A model generated the notes under the pieces. That model had not been told where the DNA came from and did no database searches. It worked only from the letters and a program-made list of their open reading frames with translations. This document shows positions 39,316-47,858 of a stretch of 64,000 nucleotides of DNA, piece after piece. Where the stretch lies: contig OX638348.1 of assembly GCA_951813085.1 (NCBI GenBank), positions 2,241,627 through 2,305,626 of the forward strand, written 5' to 3'. Within the stretch, counting starts at the first letter, position 1. The number at the start of each line of letters is the position of its first letter. This DNA is from an uncultured Opitutaceae bacterium (lineage in GTDB: Bacteria > Verrucomicrobiota > Verrucomicrobiia > Opitutales > Opitutaceae). Position numbers and translations under genes: made by a program.

Positions 39316-41782
39316 ATGCTTGGATTCCCTACCCTGCGAAAGCATCTATGCCTGCTAAGCTTTGTTTCTGGTGGTATTCTATCTCTCGAATTGCAGGCCC
39401 AGCCATCGCCAAGCCCATTGAACGCCATGGCCCACGGGCCCTTCGTGTCTTCCACGATTTCGACGGATCCGCTTTCTACACGGAGCATTTTCGTCTACAA
39501 GGGGATCGCTGTTCGCGTCAGAAAAGAGCGCGATGCCGTGATGGTATTCGACACGGACCTACTGCGCATGGCTAGCGCATGGACCGGAGGCTTTCTCAAG
39601 TGGTATCCCGCTCGCGATGGATTGCAGGAATTTCCCAGCCCTGATGGCTATGAGCACTTTACTACCAGTCAACGTCCCGGTTGGTCACTCGATGGTCGCT
39701 TTGGCGATCCCCGTCCCTGGCGATACGGTCCCGTACCATCTAGACTCGGACGCTACAAGGGACTCTACCTAAAGGGAGATTCAGTCGTATTTTCATACAC
39801 CATAGGATCTACCCCTATCCTCGAATCGCCCGGATTCAGGAGAATCAATGAACAGCCTGTCTTTACGCGAACCTTCAACCTCAGTCAGACAGGCGATCAA
39901 CCATCGATTCAGCTCGCCCGAGCGCCGGATGGCTCCGCTACCTCGCTCAGCGACCACAAAACGTATTCAGATAGCGGATACGTTACGATCCAAATAAGTA
40001 GCCACAACCGACTCGTCGGCTATCGCGGTCTACCCGTCGGAGCCAGGTGGCGTCTGGCGAACCATCATCTAATCCTAGACCTGCCACCGCTCGCCGAGCC
40101 TACCCGATTCGAAGTCGCGATCGGACCAGTTCTTGCAGACGGGACGGCGGACTACTTAGACGCCTATCTCGAAGCGAGCGCGCCGGTCGCTAGCCTCAGC
40201 GATCTCTAGGAGCCCGGACCTGCCCAATGGCCTGTCATCAATACCACCCTCAAGCCGGGGACGGAAGAAGGAGCGTTCATCTCCGATGAATTGACAGCGC
40301 CTTCCAACAATCCCTGGAATTCCTTCCTCCGGTTTTCCGGAGTGGACTTTCTTTCCGATGGTCGGGCAGTCGTCAGCTCGCTGAGCGGTGAAGTTTGGGT
40401 CGTTGACGAAATCGCCAACAGTTCGACTCAATTGAGCTGGACGCGATTCGCCACGGGCCTGAATCAACCGCATGGCGTCAAGGTGGTCGACGACCGAATA
40501 TACGTCACCGGACGCGATCAGATCACCTTGCTCCACGATAGAGACGGCAACGGAGAAGCGGACTTCTACGAGAACTTCAACAACCAGGTGATGGCGGCAA
40601 CGAATTTCCATGCCTTCACGATGAACCTGGATACCGACTCCAAAGGTAATTTCTATTTTGCCAAGGCGACCCCATGGCCCCCGTACCCCAGAGGAGTACC
40701 GGCAGAGATCACACCCCATCACGGAGCGCTATTCCGAATGCCTCCAGACGGGAGTCGCCTTGATGTAATTGCATCAGGACTACGGAATCCCAATGGACTA
40801 TCCATTGGACCCAATGACGAAATCGTCTACAGCGACAATGAAGGCAATTGGGTGCCAACGAGCAAGGTATACCGAATCGTCGAGGGCGGCTTTCACGGCT
40901 TTATGCCCTCGGCCCACCGCACCCCCATTCCGAACGACTTTGAAAAGCCACTCCTATGGGTGCCCCACTTCGTAGACAACTCCCCCTCCACTCCAATATT
41001 CATCACAAGTGAAACCTGGCCCGCCGCCCTACGCGGACAACTGCTGATTACTTCCTATGGCCGAGGCACGTTATCCCTCGTCCTGAATGAGGAAGTGAAC
41101 GACCAGTGGCAAGGCGCCCATATGACGCTTCCACCCGAATGGGGATCTATATATCGCTGGATTGACTAGCTGGCAATCCGTGGGCCACGGCGGGGACTGG
41201 GGATCCTTCCACCGCATCCGATACACAGGCAAGCCTCTCGGCGTTCCCGTAGCCGTCAATACGCGCAAAGAAGGAATCGAGCTTCATTTCGACGAGCCGC
41301 TCGGTTTTGAATCCGCAACCAATCCTGAGAATTTCAGCCTGAGCCTTTGGTCCTACCCATGGACCAGCCAGTACGGTACGCGTCGCAAAGTTTACTCCGT
41401 TTTGCGTCCAGGGGAAACCGGAGCGGATCCCGTATCCATCAGATCGATTCAGCTTTCCGATGACCGCAAGCGCCTTACGCTGGAAATTCCAGAGATTCGT
41501 CAATCGCTCGCTCGAAAGTCCTTGGGCATTCTACCCGAATTACCGGATTTGATAGATCGCCCAATGGGATTGGTCATGGCGATCGACTATTCAATCCGCT
41601 CCGCTAGTGGATCGGTATTGGAGCAACGAATTCACAAAACCATACACAATGTAGCGGGTGACATCGACTCTGTCTCAGAGACCGCTACGGCTCACTCTGG
41701 TCACGGAAACGCCTCTCCAGCGCCCACTGGGTCATCGACTCGCGCAGCGCAACCGCCGCCAGAAATAGGCGAACGCGACTAG
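39316..41782 (+). pseudogene. DUF6797-type secreted propeller/dehydrogenase-like protein, broken by TAG and a frameshift
   Basis: The frame from ATG 39316 encodes a signal peptide and a DUF6797 domain (MAHGPFVSSTIS... FLKWYPARDGLQ... LGRYKGLYLKGD). A TAG lies at 40207-40209. The same frame continues as EPGPAQWPVINTTLKPGT, which is the usual continuation, through a glucose/sorbosone-dehydrogenase-like propeller (GLNQPHGVKVVDDRIYVTG... VIASGLRNPNGLSI). Near 41125 the frame shifts; the next frame (FHPNGDLYIAGLTSWQSVG... FHRIRYTG) carries the rest to TAG 41782. The tail after IHKTIHNVAGD may not be native. The gene abuts a truncated PQQ gene on the other strand. Confidence 0.75.
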
Positions 41783-41813
41783 GTCGTCGACATCCGGTCC
41801 TCGGGTGTCGCTC

Positions 41814-42461
41814 TCAACTACAACGCAACGCCCCGGTACGCTTGTCAAAGCTCGCGACGCATGCATCACCCCCCACGTTAACAATCAGCTGATCTCCGTA
41901 CACCAATGGGCAACTGCCGCGCCCAAAGAAGAGCGGAGCCGTTCCATAAGCGTCATCGAGATTGATTTTCCAAACAATATCGCCCGATGCCAGTTCGAAG
42001 CAATTCAGATCTCCTCGTAATCCTACAGTGAATACTAAGTCTCCATCGATTACCGGACCTGCTCGAGACGCATCTACGATTCCATAGTTCGATCCCAATT
42101 CTACGGCGTAGTCATGCTTCCAATACCGTTTGCCCGATTTCGGATGAAGGCATTCGATCACTTCTCGACCCTCCAAAGTATGGATCATAACCAAGTAGTC
42201 CCCCGAAATCACAACGGGAGTGTGCCCAGAACCTCGCTCCACTTCCCAGACTCGATTCGGTCCCGTCGCCGACCATGACTTGAGCAAGTTCGTTTCTCTA
42301 GACCGCAAATCATGTCGCGGCCCTAGGAAGCGAGGCCAATCTTCAGTGACGGCCTCTGAGAAAAGCGGTTTTGGCGGCGCATGAAATTGAAGCCGATCGA
42401 AGGCCTCGGGTGCCGCGACCAAATTCAATCCCAAAAGCAAAGTTAAAGTAAGCGATTTCAC
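41814..42461 (-). pseudogene. PQQ-like beta-propeller protein, truncated at its C-terminus
   Basis: 215 residues starting with a signal peptide (MKSLTLTLLLGLNLVAA) and EDWPRFLGPRHDLRSRET, the family's usual opening. Four or so blade motifs follow (CLHPKSGKRYWKHDY, ELASGDIVWKINL, SFDKRTGALRCS). It then hits a TGA, although intact relatives, including the 513-residue gene at 60.2 kb, have about twice as many residues. The missing half is not found downstream, where the broken DUF6797 gene ends from the other direction 31 bp away. This looks like a deletion junction. Start and first half are undamaged. Confidence 0.7.
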
Positions 42462-42590
42462 AATACAGTAGCGGCCTCAATCAAGAAGACGTCCTGCTAA
42501 AACACAACGCTTGTTTTGATCCGCGCGATCAGGTAGCCGCGAATCTCACGTCTGCTCCAATCAAAGACGGGGACTTGGTGACCACGAAGC

Positions 42591-42700
42591 CTTGCTCTTG
42601 ATAGCAAGAACCCCAAAACCCACCGTCTCGCCGAGACGCCCATTCCCGAACCGCTGTTGAATAGTGAGTAGTGAATGGTGAGGAGTGAGGTCGGGAATCC
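42591..42700 (+). repeat. Dispersed ~110-bp hairpin element, copy 1
   Basis: It begins with a hairpin (CTTGCT/AGCAAG, 42591-42608), then a C/A-rich stretch, then the palindrome CGTCTCGCCGAGACG (42624-42638). CCCATTCCCGAACCGCTGTT follows, then 7-base GTGARNR repeats and GGTCGGGAATCC. Copy 2 at 45436-45550 has the same order, and its first hairpin has changed sequence on both arms. No coding role seen. Confidence 0.7.
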
Positions 42701-42768
42701 CCTGTCTCCTGTCACCTGTCACCTGGCCTCTTAACACTCACTCTTCACTACTCACAATTCACTCTTTC
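42658..42768. repeat. Degenerate heptamer-repeat tract with inverted arms (H1)
   Basis: Seven-base periodic units on the plus strand read GTGAGTA, GTGAATG, GTGAGGA up to 42690. CCTGTCT/CCTGTCA units follow from 42699, then ACTCACT, CTTCACT, ACTCACA and ATTCACT to 42768. The GTGAnnn arm and the nnTCACn arm are reverse complements of each other, so the tract can fold into a long imperfect hairpin. It supplies the stop codon (GAG TGA) of the gene ending at 42759. Confidence 0.75.
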
Positions 42769-43670
42769 GCCCCTATCCCCTCAAGACTCGCTTGCCGTAG
42801 CGTTTCCAAAGCAGTACGCACCCGTTCGAAGTCCGAATTCCTAAGCGGCTTCAATCCATGCGAATTGCTCAGGGCAACTTCTTCGCCCGAGCTAGAAAAC
42901 ACGTGCAGCGAGTATTTCGAGGAGGCTAATGAAAACTCAGGTGTCGCAAAACGCTTCTTCAGCTTGAAGACTTTTCCTTCCTTCAAGTCGCCCAGATATC
43001 GCGCTTTCGCAACGCGTCGCAATCCAATGGGTTTTCCTGTATCCAGATTTTTGGCCTCGAACGTAAGCGCAAAAACCCAATAGGCTCCCTCTACGTCCGC
43101 GCTCGGCATTATTTCAGCCTCCACGTATACGGTATCGGCCAAGCCCCCGGCCTCGAAGGTTCCCGAATCCAAGCCCTCCTGAATACTCGTCTGCAACTCG
43201 CTCGTAATCTCCTGAATTTCATTGATTCGCTGCACATTCTCTCGAGCGGGGCTTCTTGGATGAACATCGAATATCGATCCACCTCCTTTGAGTATCGCAA
43301 TCTCGGCTTCGCTCTGGAACTGCGCCCGCTGCATCTCCGCTACCATTTCTGAATTCCTATGCAGGTTGGCCATGGACGAAGTTACCACGTCCATCTCCAG
43401 CACCTCAAGCAGGGTCGGAGAAACGCGAAACTGCGTTTGCGCGAAGCACAGCGACTCGAGGCTCACCTTCTTCGTCTCGATCCCCGCGTCCACGTAGATC
43501 TTCTTCTTATCGACGCCAATGACCGGAAACAACGCGCGACCGGTCGGGGCCACCACAGTCGCTCCATGAAACGAATAGCCCACAATTTCATCCTCTACAA
43601 TCGCTTCCTGCGCCAACGCCCAAGCCCCTGAAAAAACAAGGGCAACGCTCACCAATAAACGTACCTGCAT
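42759..43670 (-). CDS. Secreted protein of unknown function
   Basis: 303 residues with a clear signal peptide (MQVRLLVSVALVFSGAWALA). The body has a beta-rich N-terminal part (VGYSFHGATVVAPTGRALFPVIGVDKK), a helical middle (NLHRNSEMVAEMQRAQFQSEAEIAIL, INEIQEITSELQTSIQEG) and a beta sandwich-like C-terminal part (VYVEAEIMPSADVEGAYWVFALTFEAKN). No family recognised. Its last codons and TGA stop lie inside the heptamer-repeat tract, so the native C-terminus may have been replaced. Composition is like the surrounding chromosome. Confidence 0.65.
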   Translation of the reverse strand: MQVRLLVSVALVFSGAWALAQEAIVEDEIVGYSFHGATVVAPTGRALFPVIGVDKKKIYVDAGIETKKVSLESLCFAQTQFRVSPTLLEVLEMDVVTSSMANLHRNSEMVAEMQRAQFQSEAEIAILKGGGSIFDVHPRSPARENVQRINEIQEITSELQTSIQEGLDSGTFEAGGLADTVYVEAEIMPSADVEGAYWVFALTFEAKNLDTGKPIGLRRVAKARYLGDLKEGKVFKLKKRFATPEFSLASSKYSLHVFSSSGEEVALSNSHGLKPLRNSDFERVRTALETLRQASLEGIGAKE

Positions 43671-43750
43671 GCCAACCTCCTACAGTCTATTCAGATAATA
43701 AAAACTCCAGTGAACCTAGTACAGAAAACGCTCAAATCACTCAACAAAAA

Positions 43751-43866
43751 ACGACCAATTCCGCTTACGGCCACGCCGAAAGCGGAAAGAGTGAGTGGTG
43801 AAGAGTGAATAGTGAAACGACCAATTCCTGAGCAACCCTTCACCATTCACTCCTCACCATTCACAC
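43751..43866. repeat. Heptamer-repeat hairpin (H2) with 12-bp direct repeat
   Basis: Arm 1 (43791-43816: GTGAGTGGTGAAGAGTGAAT...) and arm 2 (43839-43864: TTCACCATTCACTCCTCACC...) are near-perfect reverse complements over about 26 bases with a 22-base loop. ACGACCAATTCC occurs at 43751-43762 and again in the loop at 43817-43828. Arm 2 supplies the GAG TGA end of the esterase remnant. Confidence 0.75.
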
Positions 43867-44894
43867 CCCCAATAAAGTCGCTCACGTCCGCCATGATCGT
43901 CTCCACGGTCTTCAAAGTGGCCCCCGTCTTCACCGTCCCCCAATAAAACCCATGGGTCACGCCCGGGTAGTGGAGGCTCGATACTTCTTTCCCCAGTGAT
44001 TTCAGCTCGGGAATAAGAATCTCGAAATTCGTTTTGTACAAGCCGACAGGCTCGACTTGAAGCACTAGGATCGGGCAGTCGATTTCTTTCATCCATGCCC
44101 GCATTTCCGTTTTTCTTTGGGGAGAGTAACGACTTGCGGGTTCCTCCATAAGCAACCGGCAATCCGCCGGGCTCGCTACCTGCCCTAAGATCCAGGGGAA
44201 CCACGGTCGCAGGTTCCCCGGCAATCACGCAGGCGAGATCGACCTTCGACGCCGTGGCTATCGCTAGAATCGCTCCCCCACTGCCGCCACAGAGCGAGGC
44301 GTTATTAGGATCCACCTCTGGCAGCGCCTTCGCTCGCTTCACGATCTGCGTCGCATCCCCAACCGCATCGTAGAATCCTGATGGGCTATTGTCATCCGTT
44401 TTCTAATACGGCCGTCTCGTAGAGGCAATCGTGACAAAGCCTTTCTCCAGAAATCGCGTATGAATTGGATGCGTCAACAAATTGGCCTTCAATTTCTGCA
44501 TATTCGACTTACCGCCCCCACCATGAAAGAACAGTATCGTCAGATGAGGACCTTCCCCTTTCGGAGCGCGATAGCCAAAGCTCAAATCCACTCCGTCATC
44601 GGATTTCAATGACACCACGTTCACAGGAGATATCGATTCCGATAGAGCGATTCCCGAAATTCGCGACTCGGAATTCAAATTGTCGCCTTCTGAGGGATCG
44701 GCAACCCTTTGCTGGGATCGCCTCGCCTGCTGTCTATGGGCCTTCGCCTCGTCGCGGCTCAGCGAGCCATCGCCATTGGCATCCGCCTCCGGAAAGCGCT
44801 TAAAATAGCTATCGATTTGGCCCTGGGTTTGGCCAACCGCAGTCGATGCCGAAATCAACAATAGGACCAACAACAGGGGCAATCGCGAATTCAT
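43847..44894 (-). pseudogene. Secreted EF-hand/alpha-beta hydrolase (esterase-like), broken by TAG and a frameshift
   Basis: The frame from ATG 44894 gives a signal peptide, an EF-hand (DANGDGSLSRDEA, about 38-50) and the start of an alpha/beta hydrolase (TILFFHGGGGKSNMQ). A TAG at 44403-44405 follows TRRPY. The same frame continues with KTDDNSPSGFYDAVGD and the nucleophile elbow CGGSGGA. An extra base in a CCCC run (GGGG at 44195-44198 on plus) then shifts the frame. The last part (WILGQVASPAD... VTHGFYWG... ISDFIGG-like end) carries the acid and His region and stops in a heptamer repeat. About 345 residues if repaired. Confidence 0.72.
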
Positions 44895-44972
44895 TCTTAA
44901 GAAATATCCCGTCGTTCGGCGAATAGCAAGCCCGAGACGATCCTCAAGTTAGCGACCGATGATCCCCGAAAC

Positions 44973-45060
44973 CCTGCCCCCTGTCTCCTGCCCCCTGTCT
45001 CCTGCCCCCTGTCTCCTGTCTCCTGCCTCCCAAAGTCTGGCCTCTTAACGTTCACCCTTC
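44973..45060. repeat. Heptamer-repeat tract (H3), CCTGYCY type
   Basis: Eight consecutive 7-base units CCTGCCC/CCTGTCT (44973-45028) are followed by CTGGCCTCTTAACGTTCACCCTTC. The string TGGCCTCTTAAC is shared with tract H1 (42724-42735), so these tracts have a common layout. Non-coding, between the esterase remnant and the small basic ORF. Confidence 0.75.
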
Positions 45061-45148
45061 AATCCAGGCTGAGGGGTTGACTTCTTTCCTCAACAGAATT
45101 CTCTCGGTAGCAAAAACCGAAAACCTCTAAAATCTAACTACAAGATTT

Positions 45149-45280
45149 ATGCCATCTACACCTAGCAAAGATTACAAGCGTCTCGAGCGCGAACAGAGAA
45201 AACGTGAAAAGCGGATGGAACGCGAAGCCGCTCGTGCTGAAAAGCAAGCCGCTAAAAGAGGCTGCAAAAAACGAGGATAG
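45149..45280 (+). CDS. 43-residue highly basic protein (unknown)
   Basis: A small frame from ATG 45149 to TAG 45280 encodes a very charged helix: MPSTPSKDYKRLEREQRKREK..., about half Lys/Arg/Glu, ending AAKRGCKKRG. Such proteins are likely to bind nucleic acid or be translation noise. The regular heptad-free K/R/E helix and the compact ORF make it plausible. No strong Shine-Dalgarno is visible, and it lies between two heptamer-repeat regions. Confidence 0.35.
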   Translation: MPSTPSKDYKRLEREQRKREKRMEREAARAEKQAAKRGCKKRG

Positions 45281-45435
45281 CGGGGAAAACGCCGAAAGCG
45301 AGTAAGTCGCCTTCCAAATCAGAAAAATCCACTAACGGGATTCCGTCTACGCTCTTCGAGCTACGCCGATCCAAGACGCCTCGCGTTCTGAGATTCATGT
45401 TCTTCTCAATGACAGGAGCATGATATTTTACCGAG

Positions 45436-45550
45436 CCATGCTCCCGGGAGCATAAAAACCCCCGTCCCCCAAAAGCCCATCGTCTCGCAGAGACGCCCAT
45501 TCCCGGACCGCTGTTGAATAGTGAATGGTGAGGAGTGAGGTCGAGAATCC
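45436..45550 (+). repeat. Dispersed ~110-bp hairpin element, copy 2
   Basis: Same order as copy 1: a perfect hairpin (ATGCTCCC/GGGAGCAT, 45438-45453), a C/A-rich stretch, CGTCTCGCAGAGACG (45481-45495), CCCATTCCCGGACCGCTGTT, heptamer units to 45540 and a GAGAATCC end at 45550. The IS256-like element begins 5 bp later, so the IS may have inserted beside or into it. Confidence 0.7.
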
Positions 45551-45555
45551 GGCGG

Positions 45556-46771
45556 TGTAAGGATATTTGTGTAAACTTTTTTTTACAGATGCTTGGTTAT
45601 TTGTTGTTTTCTGTGATTCTGTCTCCGAACTCAATGGTAAAGCGGTCCAGGGCCGCGGTCCCGTTCCTCGCGGGCTTGGTCCATTTCCTGGAGATGCTGC
45701 GAATCGCCAGGTAGAAGAGCCTGTAGAGCGAGTCCGTGGTCGGGAAGAGATTACGGTTGCGGCTGATCTTCCTGGACGAGCTGTTGAGGGGCTCGCCGGC
45801 GCTGGCGGCGCATATGGACCTTGCCGATGTCCTCGGGGCAGTCGAAGAGCGGGGTCGCGCTCTCCCAATGCGCCTCCCAGCTTCTGCCGATCGCGGGGAA
45901 GCGCTCGTCGCGCTTGGACCGGAACTGGTCCAGGGCCAGCTTGGCGGCCTCGGCTGCCGGGGCCTTGCAGAGGCTCCTCAGCTCCGAGGCAGCCTGCCTC
46001 TTCTCCTTCCAGCTGACGCGCTTGAGGCTGTTGCGGAGCATGCGCGCGATGCGCTTTGGCCTTCGGGTAGACCGTCTCGATGGCCTCGGACAGGCCGGAC
46101 AGGCCGTCCACGCAGCATACCAGGATGCCGGATACGCCCCGGCCCTTCAGCTCGGTGAGGACGTTCAGCCAGAACTTGGAGCCCTCGCTCCGGGAGGACC
46201 GCATCCCCAGCGCCTCCCTGCGCCCCTCCATAGCTATCGCCAGGGCCAGGCAGACCGCCCGGTTGGAGACCTCGCCCTCGCGCCGCGCCTTGGCCACGGT
46301 CGCGTCGAAGTGGACGATCGGGTACGCCCGCTCCAGCGGCGGCGCTGGGGATGAGCATGGGCGAGACCTCCACCTTGTGCATCCCAAGCAGGCGCTCCTG
46401 GACGTCCCGGACCGCCAGGCCCCGAGAGCGCCGGCTCGAGCTCGCCCTTGCGGTCCCGGGGAACCTCGATCGCAAGCTTCCCGTCGTCGCTGCGAAGCGT
46501 CTTGCCACTGCGCCCGCTGCGGACGTTCCCGCCATTGGCCCAGGCATGCTTCCCCCGCCCCAGGTGAGCGGTCAGCTCCGCGTCCAGAACCCGGTTCATC
46601 AGCCGCTTCTTCAGCTCTGCTAAAAGCCCTTCGGGACCTACCAGGCCCTCCGGGCCGCTATAGCCGTCGAGAGGCTGGTCGATCAGCTCCTCCTTGATCT
46701 CGTCTTCCATTCGATGCTCTCTCCAGCGCTTAAGAACATCAGTTCGAATCATTTACGCAAAAATTTTTACA
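45556..46771 (-). mobile_element. Degenerate IS256-family insertion sequence
   Basis: About 1.2 kb and markedly more G+C-rich than the flanks. Imperfect terminal inverted repeats match at 16 of 20 positions: TGTAAGGATATTTGTGTAAA at the left (45556-45575) and TGTAAAAATTTTTGCGTAAA read inward from the right (46771-46752). No target-site duplication is visible. It carries one transposase remnant. The right end interrupts the last gene of the cassette array; the left end touches hairpin element copy 2. Confidence 0.82.
45578..46752 (-). pseudogene. IS256-family transposase, several frameshifts
   Basis: Pieces of one Mutator/IS256-type transposase occur in order but in different frames. They are MEDEIKEELIDQ... 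NRVLDAELTAHLG (46.75-46.45 kb), SRGLAVRDVQERLLGMHKVE (~46.4 kb), RAYPIVHFDATVAKARREGE with EGSKFWLNVLTELKGRGV and CVDGLSGLSEAIETVYP (46.35-46.05 kb), LRNSLKRVSWKEK (~46.0 kb) and LYRLFYLAIRSISRKWTKP (~45.7 kb). At least four frame changes are needed, so it cannot make an active enzyme. IS256 enzymes use a DDE triad; the Asp of FDA and CVDG are visible. Relatives have about 400 residues, as would the repaired chain. Confidence 0.85.
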
Positions 46772-46772
46772 G

Positions 46773-46828
46773 GCTCGCCAGGTTGCAAACCCAAAACCGC
46801 TGAGCATGATTAGTACTCTTAAAGACAT
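46773..46828 (-). pseudogene. Start of a cassette gene cut by the IS256-like element
   Basis: Ten bases beyond the core of the attC-like site at 46833-46839, an ATG (46828) opens a frame MSLRVLIMLSGFGFATWRAC that runs straight into the inverted repeat of the IS. The remainder was not found on the far side of the element. This is the sixth cassette of the array, counting from the right. Confidence 0.5.
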
Positions 46829-46832
46829 CTTC

Positions 46833-46909
46833 CTCGAACGCTAAGGTGATACGACGGCGGCTTCAGTCTTTACATCCATGTCGTGGTTGATTGATTGCGA
46901 AGTTTCGAT
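46833..46909 (-). other. attC-like site 5
   Basis: On the minus strand a CACCTTAGC spacer leads into the right core GTTCGAG (46833-46839). ATCGAAAC at 46902-46909 is a possible left core. An inner GC-rich GACGGCGGC region lies between them. The left core is the least certain part. It ends the cassette holding the 47027-47389 gene; the 46910-47026 stretch between them has no other feature. Confidence 0.55.
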
Positions 46910-47026
46910 GTAAAAGAGGTGGGTGCTTGCAGCCGTTGTATTGAAGGCCTTATTCAACCTATTTATTTTGTATTCATCTGTTGGATTCCTTGGATTGTTG
47001 CTTTCTTTATTTGAAAGCTTCGATGA

Positions 47027-47389
47027 TCATCTTCTGTAACTCTTCCAAACTCTAGAATAACGGATGAAAGCGATTGATCCTACTACGGTAGTCACTGCTG
47101 ACACTAACCAGAACCATGTTTCTTTTTCTATTTCTTGTGTTCCAAAAAAGAGGATTAACAATGCTGGTGCTAGAATTACGATAGCGGCAAGAAGAGCATA
47201 TGCACTAGCAGCGATTATGACGCCAATGCCAGTAGCCACTGCGAGAAGACTAAAGATTTCATCGGTCGCTAAAGGTAGAGAGTATCCAAGTAAGTCAGCA
47301 ATGAATGCGACTGCGATGGAAATCGCTAGGGAGAGCATGGAATCAAAGCGAACCACTTCGATCGCCGCTTTCCTAGCCAAAGCTCCCAT
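47027..47389 (-). CDS. Cassette gene: membrane protein (unknown)
   Basis: 120 residues from ATG 47389 (MGALARKAAIEVVRFDSML). The same frame is open further upstream, but that part overlaps the attC-like site and the previous gene. Three or four hydrophobic helices are visible (LAISIAVAFIADLLGYSL, IFSLLAVATGIGVIIAASAYALLAAIVILAPALLILFFG, WFWLVSAVTTVVGSIAFI), and the end is basic (RVWKSYRR). No family recognised. Short gene length, its own downstream attC-like site and no obvious promoter fit an integron cassette. Confidence 0.65.
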   Translation of the reverse strand: MGALARKAAIEVVRFDSMLSLAISIAVAFIADLLGYSLPLATDEIFSLLAVATGIGVIIAASAYALLAAIVILAPALLILFFGTQEIEKETWFWLVSAVTTVVGSIAFIRYSRVWKSYRR

Positions 47390-47412
47390 TCCATTGGTTT
47401 CATCTATTTTTC

Positions 47413-47475
47413 GTCGAACGTCGATTGGAGTCGACGGCGGCGCTAGCCGTCGTTGCTTCACGCGATCGGTTAGTT
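47413..47475 (-). other. attC-like site 4
   Basis: On the minus strand AACTAAC (47469-47475, overlapping the TAA stop of the gene) is followed by a strong hairpin GACGGC/GCCGTC with loop TAGCGCC. Then come a TCCAATCGAC spacer and the core GTTCGAC (47413-47419). 63 bp, within the normal attC size range. Confidence 0.68.
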
Positions 47476-47784
47476 TAAATCGTTTATATCTTTCCGAAGA
47501 ATTCCACGTATTAGGCCAAAAATCGCAGCGAAACCTAGAGCTGAGAAAATCATCCCGAAAATTATCACCGATATGCCTTCCAGCCCAAAGGACATTGCTG
47601 CCAACATCGACCCTGGCGTCCAAGCCCAAGCCAGTATTTTGATTACCGCAATTTCGCTGCTTTGCGATTCCGTGAATGATTTCATGCCTAAGTAAAACCA
47701 AATTCCTGCAAGCACTAAACTACCTAACAGATTAACATAAAACGCTATCCAACAATCTGCTATGGATATCTTTATAGTCTTCAT
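47470..47784 (-). CDS. Cassette gene: small membrane protein (unknown)
   Basis: 104 residues from ATG 47784, which overlaps the core of the preceding attC-like site. Three hydrophobic segments are visible: CWIAFYVNLLGSLVLAGIWFY, ILAWAWTPGSMLAAMSFGLE and IIFGMIFSALGFAAIFGLI. The tail is charged (RGILRKDINDLN). No family recognised. Its stop codon lies within the next attC-like site, the compact layout typical of cassettes. Confidence 0.68.
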   Translation of the reverse strand: MKTIKISIADCWIAFYVNLLGSLVLAGIWFYLGMKSFTESQSSEIAVIKILAWAWTPGSMLAAMSFGLEGISVIIFGMIFSALGFAAIFGLIRGILRKDINDLN

Positions 47785-47843
47785 CTAACACTGATTACCA
47801 GTAAGAGTGGAAATTGCACAGCGACTGTAACGAATTGCTAGAT
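47783..47843 (-). other. attC-like site 3
   Basis: The clearest core pair of the array: ATCTAGC (47837-47843) and GTTAGAT (47783-47789) on the minus strand pair over all seven positions with one G-T wobble. GTTAGAT fits the attC consensus GTTRRRY. 61 bp long, with a weakly paired middle. Confidence 0.72.
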
Positions 47844-47858
47844 ACGACTTGTTCAGGT

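Noticed and set aside
42658..45060. CRISPR array
   Set aside because: Repeats are 7-base units with no unique spacers between longer constant repeats, and no cas genes are present.
45567..46697. Plus-strand ORFs across the IS element
   Set aside because: They are shadows of the high-G+C transposase remnant on the minus strand.
47390..47701. Long N-terminal part of the frame ending at 47027
   Set aside because: It overlaps the previous cassette gene in another frame and an attC-like site; the product there is not membrane-like or conserved-looking, so the start at 47389 was preferred.
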